A DNA stretch of 10,187 nucleotides from Alectoria sarmentosa (GCA_009733775.1 WOGZ01000640.1:1-10187), one strand, 5' to 3'. Counted from the first letter of the stretch, positions 1 through 9,658 are shown. Program-made: numbers and translations. Notes: generated from the sequence alone by a model not told the origin.

Positions 1-55
<55 letters not shown>
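1..55. repeat. (TAT)n trinucleotide microsatellite, about 18 units
   Basis: A pure run of the TAT/ATT/TTA trinucleotide fills the first 55 bases, followed by a T-rich stretch to about 82. It stands where the reverse transcriptase palm of the downstream retroelement should be, so it either expanded inside the dead element or marks its truncation. Because it starts at base 1, its true length and what lies upstream cannot be seen. Confidence 0.97.
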
Positions 56-82
56 TTTTATTATTTTTTTTATTTTTTTATT

Positions 83-646
83 TATAAATATTAAAAAATA
101 TAAGTTTTTATCGACTTTTATAACTTTTATAAAAACTTTATATAAGATTTTTTAAAAATCGTTAAATTGATAATTCGATTAATAAAAAAAAAAGTTATTT
201 TTAAATAATTACTCGCTTGTTAAAAAATCTTTAATTAATTAAAAATTAACGTTACGAAGATTTTCATTTTATAATATTTCGATAAATTTAAAAAAATAAT
301 TTTAAAAACGAATTTTTTAAATTATATTAATGAAAAATTGTTATTATAATATAATAATGAAAACGTATTATATTTAATAATCTTTTATAATAAAAATCTA
401 ATTTCGATTAAATATAATTATTAAATTTACGATAAAAGATTATTCGTTATTATTCGATATTTAAAACATTAATAATCTAAATTAAAATACATTAACATTT
501 CGATTAAGATATTTATAAATTATAAAAGTTTTATATATTTTACGAAAGATTATAATTTAAATAATCGTTAAATTAAATTTTTAAATATATTATTTAAATA
601 TAACATTAAAATTATTTATCGTTTAAATCACAAAATTTCAAAATTA
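83..646 (+). pseudogene. Ty3/gypsy pol remnant: reverse transcriptase C-terminus and RNase H
   Basis: Read in the frame of codons starting at 83, 86 and so on. Codons 104-149 give VFIDFYNFYKNFI-stop-DF, matching the family motif SFLGFANFYRRFIRDF at the end of reverse transcriptase. Codons 200-239 match the FKW...CQKAF.QL segment, with Trp now TAA at 206. RNase H follows: T-N at 308-311 for the first Asp (TD), then IYDK at 425-434, and FINYK at 512-524 for FTDHK, with Asp-518 changed to Asn and His-521 to Tyr. The end, 614-640 (IIYRLNHKIS), matches IIYRPGHK with Pro to Leu and Gly to Asn. In-frame TAA codons occur at 92, 101, 143, 206, 221, 236, 272, 347, 422, 470, 473 and 569. The frame is lost by one base in an A/T run near 641-650. 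The YxDD catalytic box is not present. Confidence 0.92.
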
Positions 647-2064
647 ATGCTCTCACTTAAATGATTAAATTTAAATTTATCGATTTTATAAATAAAAAAC
701 TTAAACAATAATATTAAATTATTTTTATATTAAATCGTTTAAATTTGAATAACATCGAATTCGAAATTAATATTATTAATAATTCTTTTTATTATAAAAT
801 GTTTAAAATAAATAAAATCGATAACGAATATAACGAAATACGCGAGATAATTATTAATAATAAAAAGAAATTAAAAGATATTACATTCAATAAATACGCT
901 ATTATAAAAAATATTCTTTATTAAAAAATCGCTTATAAATATTCAAGTTTATGTACACGATTATTATTTAAAAAAATATACGATTAACTTATATATAATT
1001 ATTTAAAATCGCTTATATATATAAATTATTCAAACGAAAATATTATTAAAAAAAATATAAAAACAATAATTATTATATATATTAACAGTTATTATATTTG
1101 TAAAGAAATTAAAGCTTTTAAATATTATAAATATAATCTATTATAATCGTTTTCAATTTCATAAAAACGTTAATAAAACATTTTTATAAACTTTATCGTC
1201 GATTTTTTATTATTAAAAGATTATAACGTTATATAAATTATAATTAATCGTTTAATTAAAAAGCGTTATTACGTATTATATATAACGAAAATTAATAACA
1301 CATTTATTAAAAACATTATTAAAATGCTTATTAAAAAAGTCTTTTATATATACGAATTATTTATATCGATAATGTTCGATCGAAACTTACAATTCGTTAT
1401 TATAATATAATTTTTTTTTTATTAAAAACTCGTTATTAAAGTTAAGTTATTTACGATCTTTTATTTTAAAATAAAAAATGAATTAAACGAAGCAATTAAA
1501 ACTTAAAACGTTATTTACGAATTTATTATAATTATATATAAGACGATTAAGTTAAATAAATACTCATAATCGAATTTATATTTAATAAATAAATTATAAT
1601 TAATTGTTCGCGAGTTTTAACGTTCTCATTTTAATAACTTATAAACAATTTAATTTAATTATAATATTAAAATTAATATAAAATTATATTATATAAATAT
1701 ATTAAATACGATAATAAATAAAGAGAAAATTTATATATATATTTAAAAAACTTTTAAATAAATGTAAGCGTTTTTATTAAAATACGTTAAATTTAATTAA
1801 ATAATGTTAAAAAAATATTTTAACAAAAATGTCAACTTTATAAAAAATATAAACTACGCTCGAAATAATTAATATAAAAATCGCGCTAATAATATTTCAA
1901 ATATCGATAATTTTAATTAAATGCGATAAATAATTTTAATATTTAAAAAAGTATTAAAAGAGAAAAACACAATTTTTAAAATAATTTAAAATAAGAAAAA
2001 TAAAAAAAATAAAAAAAACGACGATAATAATAATTATTATTAAAAAACGATAATAATATATTGA
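647..2064 (+). pseudogene. Ty3/gypsy pol remnant: linker and integrase
   Basis: Read in the frame of codons starting at 649, 1081 and so on. It opens with NALT-stop at 649-663 for DALTR, then a linker with KKLKQ near 694. The zinc finger is legible: first His now Tyr-979, GHP now NYL at 997-1005 (second His is Tyr-1000), first Cys now Tyr-1090, second Cys intact at 1099. The integrase core follows. IPxxRWQ(D/N)IS(M/I)DF is read at 1156-1194 with the first catalytic Asp changed to Asn at 1189. DRL is NRL at 1246-1254. The second catalytic Asp survives at 1378 in FDRNLQF (family SDRGPQF). FHP is FYF at 1459-1467, before the region that held the catalytic Glu. A Lys/Asn-rich tail runs from about 1960, and the first TGA in frame is at 2062. 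Internal stops are TAA. The exact end is uncertain; no clear chromodomain was seen. Confidence 0.93.
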
Positions 2065-2566
2065 AAATTATAAATATAAGAGAAACGTTATTAAAATTAA
2101 TAAAAGAGTTTTCGCGATTTTTTTAAAAAGTTTTAATTAAGTTTTTAAAATATAATAAAATGTTATAAAATCGTATTTAAAATTAATTTTAATAAGAAAT
2201 TATATTTTAATAAATTTTAAAGTTTAAAATATTGTCAAATTATCGTTAATTATTAAATTATATTTTTTAAATTTAAGATTTAAACTTTTTATTATAATTA
2301 TTTTTGTTATTTTTTATTTTAAATATATAAATTATCGCTTTTAAAAAAGTTTTAATTGATTAATTTAAATTCGAAATTAAAAATAAAACAAAATTAATGT
2401 AATTTATTATATCAAAATTTCAAATTAAATATTTAATTTATATATTATGTTATAATGTTAACTTATAATTTTAATTTATAATTTTATATAATTCGATTAA
2501 AATTAACGTAATTTAATATTATTTATATATTCGAACTTTATTATTAAAAATAAGTTTTAATATAAA

Positions 2567-2590
2567 ATATATATATATATATATATATAT
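2567..2590. repeat. (AT)12 dinucleotide microsatellite
   Basis: An uninterrupted 24-base AT run, followed by a small TGTGTA patch that is unusual here because TpG is otherwise rare. Confidence 0.97.
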
Positions 2591-2948
2591 AATGTGTATA
2601 AATATAAATAATATAAAAATATAAATAATTTATATAAAAACAAGTTTTTATAAAGCGATAATATTAAAACGCTAAATTTAATAAAGATGTTAAATAAAGA
2701 AATTTATGATATTTATAGCGTATAAATCTCGTTTATAATTATTATCTCGTTTATATTAAAATATTTATCACGATACGTTAAAGCTTTTATTATTTAATCG
2801 ATTTTAATCGCCGCTAGTCGATTTAACATCGCATATATTTACGAATTAAATATATAAATTTTATATTACACATTATAAATATATAATTTAAATTTTATTT
2901 TTTAATAAAATAAGCATTTAATATTGTTTTAAAAAAATTAATATATTA

Positions 2949-2972
2949 ATATATATATATATATATATATAT
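2949..2972. repeat. (AT)12 dinucleotide microsatellite
   Basis: A second uninterrupted 24-base AT run, the same length as the one at 2567-2590. A 14-bp palindrome lies just downstream at 2980-2993. Confidence 0.97.
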
Positions 2973-3681
2973 AAACTTTAAAACTCGAGTTTTTAAAAAC
3001 TTTATTTATAAAATTTCTAATTTACGAAACTTTTTTAATATTAAAATTTTAAAAAAATTGTTTTATATATATTTTTTTATATTTTCAATACGAATTAATA
3101 TATTTTTCTTAAATCTTTTAATAAAAATTTTAAATACTAGAGAGTCGTTATTTCGAAGTGAGATTATTAATAATTTATAACGTTAAAATCGATTAATTAA
3201 AAAATGAAATAGAAATAATATAATAATAATATTTTATTACTTTTAAATTTAATTGAAACAATTTAAATACTTTAAAAATATTAAAATAAATTTATTAATA
3301 AATATATAAAAATGAGTTAAATTTAAATTTTATAATATTTATTTATTTAAATTATATATAATTAAAAAATATACGAAAAAATATAAAATATAAATTGAAA
3401 AATTGAAAAATTATTTTTAAAATTATTTTTAAATTTTATAAAATCAAATTATAATTTTATAAAAAAAAAAAATTTTATAAAAATTTATACGCAATTGTAT
3501 AAATTTTTAAAAACGATTTAACGCGAAATTATAACTTATTATGATATTTTCTATCAAAATAATCTAATTAAGTTATTATCTTTTTAAATACGTATTTATA
3601 AACTTATATAAATCGTTTATATAAAATTTTATAAATCATTTATTTAAAGTTGCACATTTTTTTTATAATCTTTTTTTAATT

Positions 3682-3756
3682 AATTCGAAACTATATAACG
3701 TACATAATTCGATGTTATTTTATATTGTTTCTTTTTTATTAATACGAAACTATATA
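3682..3756 (+). repeat. Short direct duplication, 59-bp spacing
   Basis: AATTCGAAACTATATA at 3682-3697 recurs with one change as AATACGAAACTATATA at 3741-3756. Both copies are preceded by a T-tract with TTAAT or TATT. The rest of the 59-bp interval is only loosely similar, so this may be an old tandem duplication or two remnants of a dispersed repeat. Confidence 0.55.
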
Positions 3757-4730
3757 TTATTATATAAAATTTTCTCATTTTCTTATTTTTTCATTTTTAT
3801 ATTTCTTTTATTATTAAAAAATATAAATTCGTATCGCTTTTATATTAACTTATACACTCTTATACAAATCTTGATTTCACTTTTTTTTTATCATAACAGT
3901 TATATATAATAATTTTTTTTTTAATATATTTATATATTTTCATAATAAAGAGTTTAAACGATAAAAAAGAAATTAAAAAATTCGTATATATAAATACGTT
4001 AAAAGACTTTTCAAATATAAAAAAGTTTAAAAACGATATCAAAAGCTCTCATTTGCAAATAATTAAAAAAATTGTATAAAAAAGTGAATATTTTATTATG
4101 ACTTATACAATCGTATATAAATTAATATATCAAAATATAAAATTAAAATCGAAGAATTTTTTTAAAAAACTCATTAATACTATTTTATATAATGTTTTAA
4201 ATAATATTAATTTATATAAAATATAAAAAAAATTATATATTTAAAGTAATTTTATAACAATTTCGTATTAATAAAATATATAAAAATATAAACGCGTATA
4301 ATAATTATAACGATAAACACGAATCTTTTACGAATTATAAAATTCTAAAAGATTAATATAACGATTATTACGCGAATTGCATAATTAATAAAAAAAGCAT
4401 TAAACGTTATAACTTTGTTTTTAATTAATATAATTTTATAACTTTTTTTATATAAATCAAATTAAAGAAGCGCGCAAACGAAAAAAGAAACTTAATATTT
4501 TTAATATATATTTATATAATTTTATTTAAATATTTAAGTTATAATTAATTTATATAACGTTTAATAAACGTTATAAAGAAAAAAAGTAATTCGAATAATT
4601 TATATAAATTATTTCAAATCTCTTGCAAGCTTATATATAATCTTTAATAATTATTTTATTACTTTTATAAAAACGTTTATAAAATATATAAACGTATATA
4701 AACGTTTTACGAAGTTTAAAAATAATAATA
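3700..4730. other. AT-rich DNA with weak open stretches, no identified gene
   Basis: The frame of codons at 3903 to about 4224 has one internal TAA (4077). The frame of codons at 4261 to about 4730 has TAA stops somewhat less often than base composition would give. An ATG-started frame at 3712-3909 (+) and an antisense one at 3860-4042 (-) are rich in Phe, Ile, Leu, Tyr and Lys only. None of the translations resembles a family I know, even when TAA is read as Gln or Trp. They could be fossils of another transposon or chance. Confidence 0.4.
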
Positions 4731-5620
4731 AAGAAAAGAATAATTAAATCGAAATATACGAGATTATACGATTTTTTGCGAGTTTTTATATTTTATAAAA
4801 AATATTATATAATATAAACAAATAAATAAAAACTTTATATAAATTATAATAGTTTTTATACACGTGATTATAAAATCGTAATGTTTTTTTATTTTTTTTT
4901 TATTTTTTTTTTATTAAAGCAATTAATTCAAGATAATAAATTAAATTTTATTAATTATTTATATAAATTCGATTTTTTAATTTAATAAACGATATTTTCG
5001 AATAAATTTATTTTTAAATAATATATTATAACATAATTTTAAATTAATAAATGCGATATTTATAATAAAATTTTCAACTTTTTAAAAATTATAAAAATTC
5101 AACGTATATAAATGTAATAAAAAATTAATATTAATAAATTATTATTATTAATAAACAATTCGATTTTTTATCGATAAATTTTTAAAAAAATGTTAATAAA
5201 TGTTAAAAATTATACGTAAAATTAATAATAATATTTAAACTTAATTTAAATAAAATTTTAAATATAAAATTTTAAATTTAAACGTATATATATAAAAATA
5301 AAAAAATAAATTATAATTTGATATATTAAAATTAAATTAAATTATAAAATAAATTTTAATTTATATTAAATCGTAATATCGATTTAAGAATTATTAATCT
5401 CGAATTAAAATAATTAATTATTAATAAAATGTTAAATTATTAATATAAAATTAAATAAAATTAATTTTATTATCATTTTTCAAAATGATTTTAATTATGT
5501 TTTATCTTTTTTTAAAATATATTTTTAATTATTTTTAAATTTTAATTTTCGATAAAAAATTTACGTAATTTTTATTTTAATTACGCATATAAATTTATAT
5601 TTTTCAATTATCGTAATTTA
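4731..5620. other. AT-rich DNA without a recognisable gene
   Basis: No coding, RNA or mobile-element signal was recognised. A T-dominated stretch lies at about 4883-4914, and short A/T-only clusters elsewhere. The remaining G and C are again mainly CpG. It is probably transposon-derived DNA mutated beyond recognition by eye. Confidence 0.75.
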
Positions 5621-5623
5621 TAT

Positions 5624-5726
5624 ATTATAATATAAATATCATAATTATATAATTATAATATAAATATTTATCGTAATTATATAACTATTAATTATTATAA
5701 TTATATTATTATAATATAAATATCGC
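5624..5726. repeat. Degenerate repeats of an about 28-32-bp AT-rich unit
   Basis: ATTATAATATAAATAT occurs at 5624, 5652 and 5708. The first two copies are adjacent (28-bp period) and are each followed by a version of ATAATTATATA or CGTAATTATATA. The third is separated by a less similar stretch and followed by CGCGAATATAT. This looks like a decayed tandem array. Confidence 0.7.
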
Positions 5727-5810
5727 GAATATATATTTTCAAAATATATAAAAGAAATCGAAAAAATAATAAAAATATAAATGTAAATAATAGAGAATTT
5801 TTAATTTTTT

Positions 5811-5870
5811 TATATTTTTTCATATTTTTTCATATTTTTTCATATTTTTTCATATTTTTTCATATTTTTT
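5811..5870. repeat. 10-bp tandem repeat CATATTTTTT, six copies
   Basis: Five perfect copies of CATATTTTTT fill 5821-5870; a sixth with C changed to T (TATATTTTTT) precedes them at 5811-5820. The perfect copies keep the CpA dinucleotide that is depleted elsewhere, which suggests that the array expanded after the main wave of mutation or is too short to be recognised as a duplicated repeat. Confidence 0.96.
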
Positions 5871-5924
5871 TAAATATATTTATATCGTAAATATTAAAAT
5901 TATATTAAAAATATGTTAAAAATT

Positions 5925-6003
5925 AAAATATATTAAAATATATTAAAAATAAAAATATATTAAAATATATTAAAAATAAAAATATATTAAAAATATATTA
6001 ATA
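5925..6003. repeat. 27-bp tandem repeat built on AAATATATTAAA
   Basis: Units containing two AATATATTAAA blocks and an AAAAATAA spacer repeat with a period of about 27 bases (for example ATTAAAAAT at 5942 and again at 5969), ending in a partial third unit. It contains no C or G. It directly precedes the first recognisable copy of the long repeat that starts near 6003. Confidence 0.85.
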
Positions 6004-6810
6004 AAATATTAATATCGTAATTGTTAAAAAATCGCATAAATTTATTTTATAATAATAGTTATATAAATATTTAAAATTATGTTTAAAAGTTATAAAATAT
6101 CGATAATAAATAAGTTATTACATTTTTTTAAAAATTTCAAATAATCGTAATTTTATATACTTTATTCAATAATCGTTAAAAATTAATAAATTTTTAAATT
6201 AAAGAAAAATATTTTCGACGTATATCGAATAATTTAATTAACGATAAATAAGTTTTATTACTTCAAATTTTTAATTATATTATAAAAACTTGATTATAAT
6301 TTACACTTTTTAAAATTTTAATTAAATATTTTACTATATTTAAATGATATAAAAAAATTAAATAAAAAATTTACTATTATCGATTCGAAGTTTATAAAAT
6401 AAATCGTAAATTTAATATAATAATTAAATTAATAAATAACGTAAATTTTTTATTAATAATTATAAATAATAAAACGTAAAATTCGAATTCGAAAAAAAAA
6501 AGTGAAAAAATTTAATTTAATTTAAATAAAATTATAATCGTTTCGATTTTATATAAAATTTATAAAATTAATAAATCGATAAATTTAATTCGAAAAAAAA
6601 AAAAATTGAAACAAAAATCGAAAATTAAAAATAAATTATATTTATTTTAATTTTTATATAAATTTTATAAATTTAATAAATCGAAAAATTGAAAATATTA
6701 ATTCGAAAAAAAAAAAAAAAAAAAAAACGTTTAATTAACATTTAAATTTAAATTCGTTTCATTTTCATTTATTTTTAAATATTATAAATTTAATTTATAA
6801 ATCTTAATTA
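6003..6810 (+). repeat. Long repeat, copy 1 (forward, 5'-truncated or diverged)
   Basis: It is collinear with copy 3. Positions 6031-6070 match 9511-9550 without gaps at 36 of 40 bases, and 31 bases at 6471-6501 equal 9718-9748 exactly (an AAAACGTAAAATTCG-type block running into an A-tract). Its tail (6781-6808) is the exact reverse complement of 6890-6917 in copy 2. No match to the first kilobase of copy 3 could be followed upstream of 6003, where tandem repeats sit. Inside are ATTCG-plus-poly(A) modules near 6481, 6588 and 6701, the last with an uninterrupted run of 22 A at 6706-6727. This is the most mutated copy: even CpG sites kept in the other two copies are lost around 6450. No coding potential was seen. 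Confidence 0.85.
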
Positions 6811-6917
6811 TTATTATATATATAAAAATAATATATATTATTATTATTTTAAAAATATTAAATAATTAAATAATTTTATTACTTAATAAATTAAGATTTA
6901 TAAATTAAATTTATAAT
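6781..6917. repeat. Inverted-repeat junction, tail to tail (centre near 6849)
   Basis: A 28-base block at 6781-6808 is the perfect reverse complement of 6890-6917, with an 81-base A/T-only spacer that itself holds smaller TAT/ATA inverted repeats. It is the meeting point of copies 1 and 2 of the long repeat. The arms stay related for several hundred bases on each side, so the whole could form a large cruciform or hairpin. Confidence 0.9.
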
Positions 6918-8460
6918 ATTTTAAAATTAACGAAGACGAAACGAATTTAAGATTTAACGTTAATTAAATTTTTTTATTTTTTTTATTTTTTTTTCAAATT
7001 GAAATTTTAAATTTATTAATATATTTAAATTATAAATACATTAAATTTATGAATTTTATTTAAAATGTAAAAATTTGTTTTATTATTTTAATTTAAAACC
7101 CTTTTTTTGATTTTTTTTTCAAAACATTCTTTAAAATTTCTTTTAAAATTGAATTTTTTTTTTTCGAATCGAAATTTTAACTTTAATTATTTATTAGATT
7201 TATGAATTTTAAATCGAATTGTGATTTTTTTTAATTTTAAAGTTTTCTCTTTTTTTAATTTTTTTTTTTAAATCTTTTTTTTTTTTTAATTTTTTTAATT
7301 TTTTTATTTAATTCGAATTTTACATTTTACGATTTACGATTATTAAATTAAAAATTTACGTTTTTTATTAAATTTATTATTATATTATTTACGATTTATA
7401 AGTTTTATATAAAATTACGCTTATTTAAAAAAATATAAAAAATGTATTAAATTTTTTATAATCGATTTTTCGCAATTTTTGAAAATTTATATTATATAAA
7501 ATTTATACGATTTTGATAATATAATAATTTAATATATATAATAAAAATTTATAATATTATTTAAAAAAGAAAATAATTCATTAAATGAGCGTAAATATTT
7601 TTCAAAAATTGTTTTATCGTCTCGAATAATAACATATTTGAATTAAATATATATTAATATATATATATTCGAATTTTATAATTTTTACATTATTTAAAAG
7701 CGCGTATCGAATTATATAATTTATAAAATTATAAAAAAATCTTATTTTTAAAAGAATTAAGAATAAAAGATGTAAGATTTTTATATAAAAAAATTTAATA
7801 AAAACGTTTAAAAGATCTTAAATTATTATTCGAACGTTATTCAAAAAAGAAAATTAATTCGATTTTTTAATTAATTGTATATATAAATTTAAAATATTTT
7901 AATTCAAAGTTATTTTATTCTTTTATATATATTAATAAATTAAAAAATTAAATTTTATATTAATTTAATATAAATTAATTTTATTATTAATTTTTTTTGA
8001 ATTTGAATTAAAATAATATCGAATCGAAAATAACTAATTATATAATTAATTATTTAAAAGAATTTCAAAATAAATCACATTATTCGTACGTTGATTTATA
8101 TTAATCGAAAAAAGAATCGTAAATTTTTATACATTTTTTACGCGAAATAATGCGATATAAAGTTAATCGTGATTAAAATAAAAAAATATTAAATTAATAT
8201 CGACGATAAAAAGAGATTGATTTTACGATTTATTAATAATTATTATAAAACAAAATTAAATGAGAAATTATTTACGCATAAAAAGTTAAAAATAATTATC
8301 TTTTTTATTAATTAATTTAATACGTAAAATCAATCGTTATTTATTATTATACTTTTTTTTAAATATGCGACTTTCAATATAATTTCGATATAAACGCGTA
8401 ATAATTAATCGAATTTTATTATATATATTTTTATATAAATATAAATTTTATAATAATATA
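6886..8460 (-). repeat. Long repeat, copy 2 (reverse orientation)
   Basis: The reverse complement of this stretch follows copy 3 through most of its length. Exact or near-exact blocks are 7765-7787 with 9240-9262 (23 of 23), 7563-7579 with 9443-9459 (17 of 17), 7310-7367 with 9679-9736 (52 of 58, no gaps) and 7861-7905 with 9121-9165 (36 of 45, no gaps). Its tail at about 6921-6960 matches the last bases of the window. Differences are almost all G or C in copy 3 against A or T here, so this copy is a more mutated version. Beyond 7930 the match weakens but stays collinear (for example the TTTCGCG-like block near 8147 with 8830) towards a junction near 8.5 kb. The end near 8460 is approximate. 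Confidence 0.85.
8215..8335. repeat. 13-bp perfect inverted repeat with 95-base loop
   Basis: GATTGATTTTACG at 8215-8227 is matched by CGTAAAATCAATC at 8323-8335. It lies in the head part of copy 2. It may be a small terminal inverted repeat or an internal dyad of the long repeat; the corresponding part of copy 3 is too diverged to tell. Confidence 0.6.
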
Positions 8461-9120
8461 ATTAAAGCTTTAATTTTCAAATATAATTAAAACGAAGAAA
8501 ATTTTAAAAATTTAAAAATTTATAAATATTTTAAATTAAAATTATTATCGTCGTCGTTATAATTAAAAATATTAATAAAGAAATAATGTTAGGCGATTTC
8601 GTATAAATGCGTAAAAATGTCTTAATTGAATAACGCGACGATATCGTTTTATGAAAATAAAATACTTTTGCTTTTAAAAAAGTTCGACGATAAAAAACAT
8701 TATGCAAATTGATTAAAAGAAAAAATATATTCAATAAAATCGCGTTTATCTTCGTATCGATTTGTAATTTCTAAAAATAATTTTATTATATTATATAATT
8801 GCGATTCGTACGATATATAATTAATTCATTTCGCGAAAATCAATTATCGAATTTAATAAAAATTCGCATATTTCGTTACAATCGTAAAATAGTTAATCGC
8901 GATCAAATTTAAAAATTTCGAAAGTTAACATTAATTCATGCAGCACGATTATTTTTTGAAACAATAAATATAATTTATATAAAGTCTTTTTTTATAATAA
9001 TCGATAATTTATTAAAAAAATTATTATTTTTACGAATATCGTATAAGATTACGTTAATTATCGCGAAATAATTTTTATTTTACATTTATATTAATATATA
9101 TAAAGAAATAGTATAAAATT

Positions 9121-9480
9121 GAGTTAAAATACTTTAAATTTGTATGTGCAGCCAATCAAAAAATCAAGTCAATTTCCTCTTTCGAATAGCGTTCGAGTAG
9201 CGGCTTTTAGGCCTTTCGAGCACTTTCATCAAAAATTTGTATATAAAAATCTTACATCTTTTGCCTTTTACTCTTTTAAACATATAATTTTTTCATAATT
9301 TCGTGAATTATACAACACAATATGCGCTTTTCAATAATATAAAAATTATGAAATTCGGATATATGTATATAAATATATATTTGATTTAAATATGTTATTA
9401 TTCGAAAGAGTGGTTTTCGAGAAACCTCTGCGCTCATTTCACGAATTATTTTCTTTTTTGAATAACATCGTAATTCTTTA
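9121..9480 (+). other. Least RIP-mutated island inside copy 3
   Basis: Against the surroundings this stretch is clearly richer in G and C and retains dinucleotides otherwise nearly absent, for example GCAGCCAATC at 9149-9158 and GCGGCTTTTAGGCC at about 9200-9213. A TATA-like TGTATATAAA lies at 9239-9248, followed by a pyrimidine-rich stretch and ATGs further down, and a short hairpin (GGTTT/AAACC) lies at 9412-9426. Both strands lack a convincing protein frame. It may be the best guide to the ancestral repeat sequence. The TATA-like element is only a suggestion in DNA this AT-rich. Confidence 0.7.
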
Positions 9481-9658
9481 TCATATTTACGAGGTTATTA
9501 TATCGTTGAAATCGCGTAAATTTATTCTATAATAATGATTATATAAATATATATTATAATTCTTTAAAAGTTGCGAGAAATCGATCATAAAAGATTAAAC
9601 ACATTTTTTATATATTTTTAAATAAGCGCAATTTCACATAGAATTCGTAAATCGTAAA

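Larger units (their letters stand above)
83..2064 (+). mobile_element. Decayed Ty3/gypsy LTR retrotransposon, 3' half of pol
   Basis: The domain order is reverse transcriptase end, RNase H, integrase, the order of Ty3/gypsy elements; Ty1/copia places integrase before reverse transcriptase. The linker after RNase H has the DALTR-type motif and charged stretch that I associate with fungal Ty3/gypsy polyproteins. Every premature stop I noted inside the domains is TAA, as expected when CAA (Gln) or TGG (Trp) lose their C or G. Many other codons changed the same way: Pro to Leu/Phe, Gly to Asn, His to Tyr, Asp to Asn, Thr to Ile. No gag, protease, primer-binding site or LTR pair was recognised. 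The 5' part is missing or outside the window, and a 3' LTR could lie unrecognised in the DNA after 2064. The element is dead. Confidence 0.93.
2065..3680. other. AT-rich DNA without a recognisable gene
   Basis: All frames are dense in TAA, and no protein family or RNA gene is recognisable. It may hold the 3' untranslated end and LTR of the upstream retroelement, but without the 5' LTR in the window a terminal repeat cannot be identified by comparison. Two (AT)12 runs are listed separately. A 14-bp perfect palindrome containing CTCGAG lies at 2980-2993. The remaining C and G are mostly in CpG, as in the rest of the block. Confidence 0.8.

Noticed and set aside
2440..2475. Start of a 3' LTR for the retroelement (TGTTATAATGTTAAC-like stretch)
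   Set aside because: The TG start is suggestive, but without the 5' LTR, a recognisable polypurine tract or a CA end it cannot be separated from background.
3712..3909. 65-codon ATG-started open frame on the + strand
   Set aside because: The translation is almost only Phe, Ile, Leu, Tyr, Ser and Asn, with no family resemblance. T-rich DNA gives such hydrophobic frames by chance, and no retained codon pattern supports it.
3860..4042. 60-codon ATG-started open frame on the - strand
   Set aside because: It lies antisense to another open stretch, is low-complexity, and has no recognisable domain.
3960..4070. A possible fourth, very diverged copy of the long repeat (compare 9350-9450)
   Set aside because: A few blocks such as CTCATTT and AAATTCG occur in the same order, but the similarity between them is what two AT-rich sequences show by chance, and collinearity fails downstream.
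5811..5870. CRISPR-like array
   Set aside because: The units are 10 bp, contiguous and without spacers: a simple tandem repeat.
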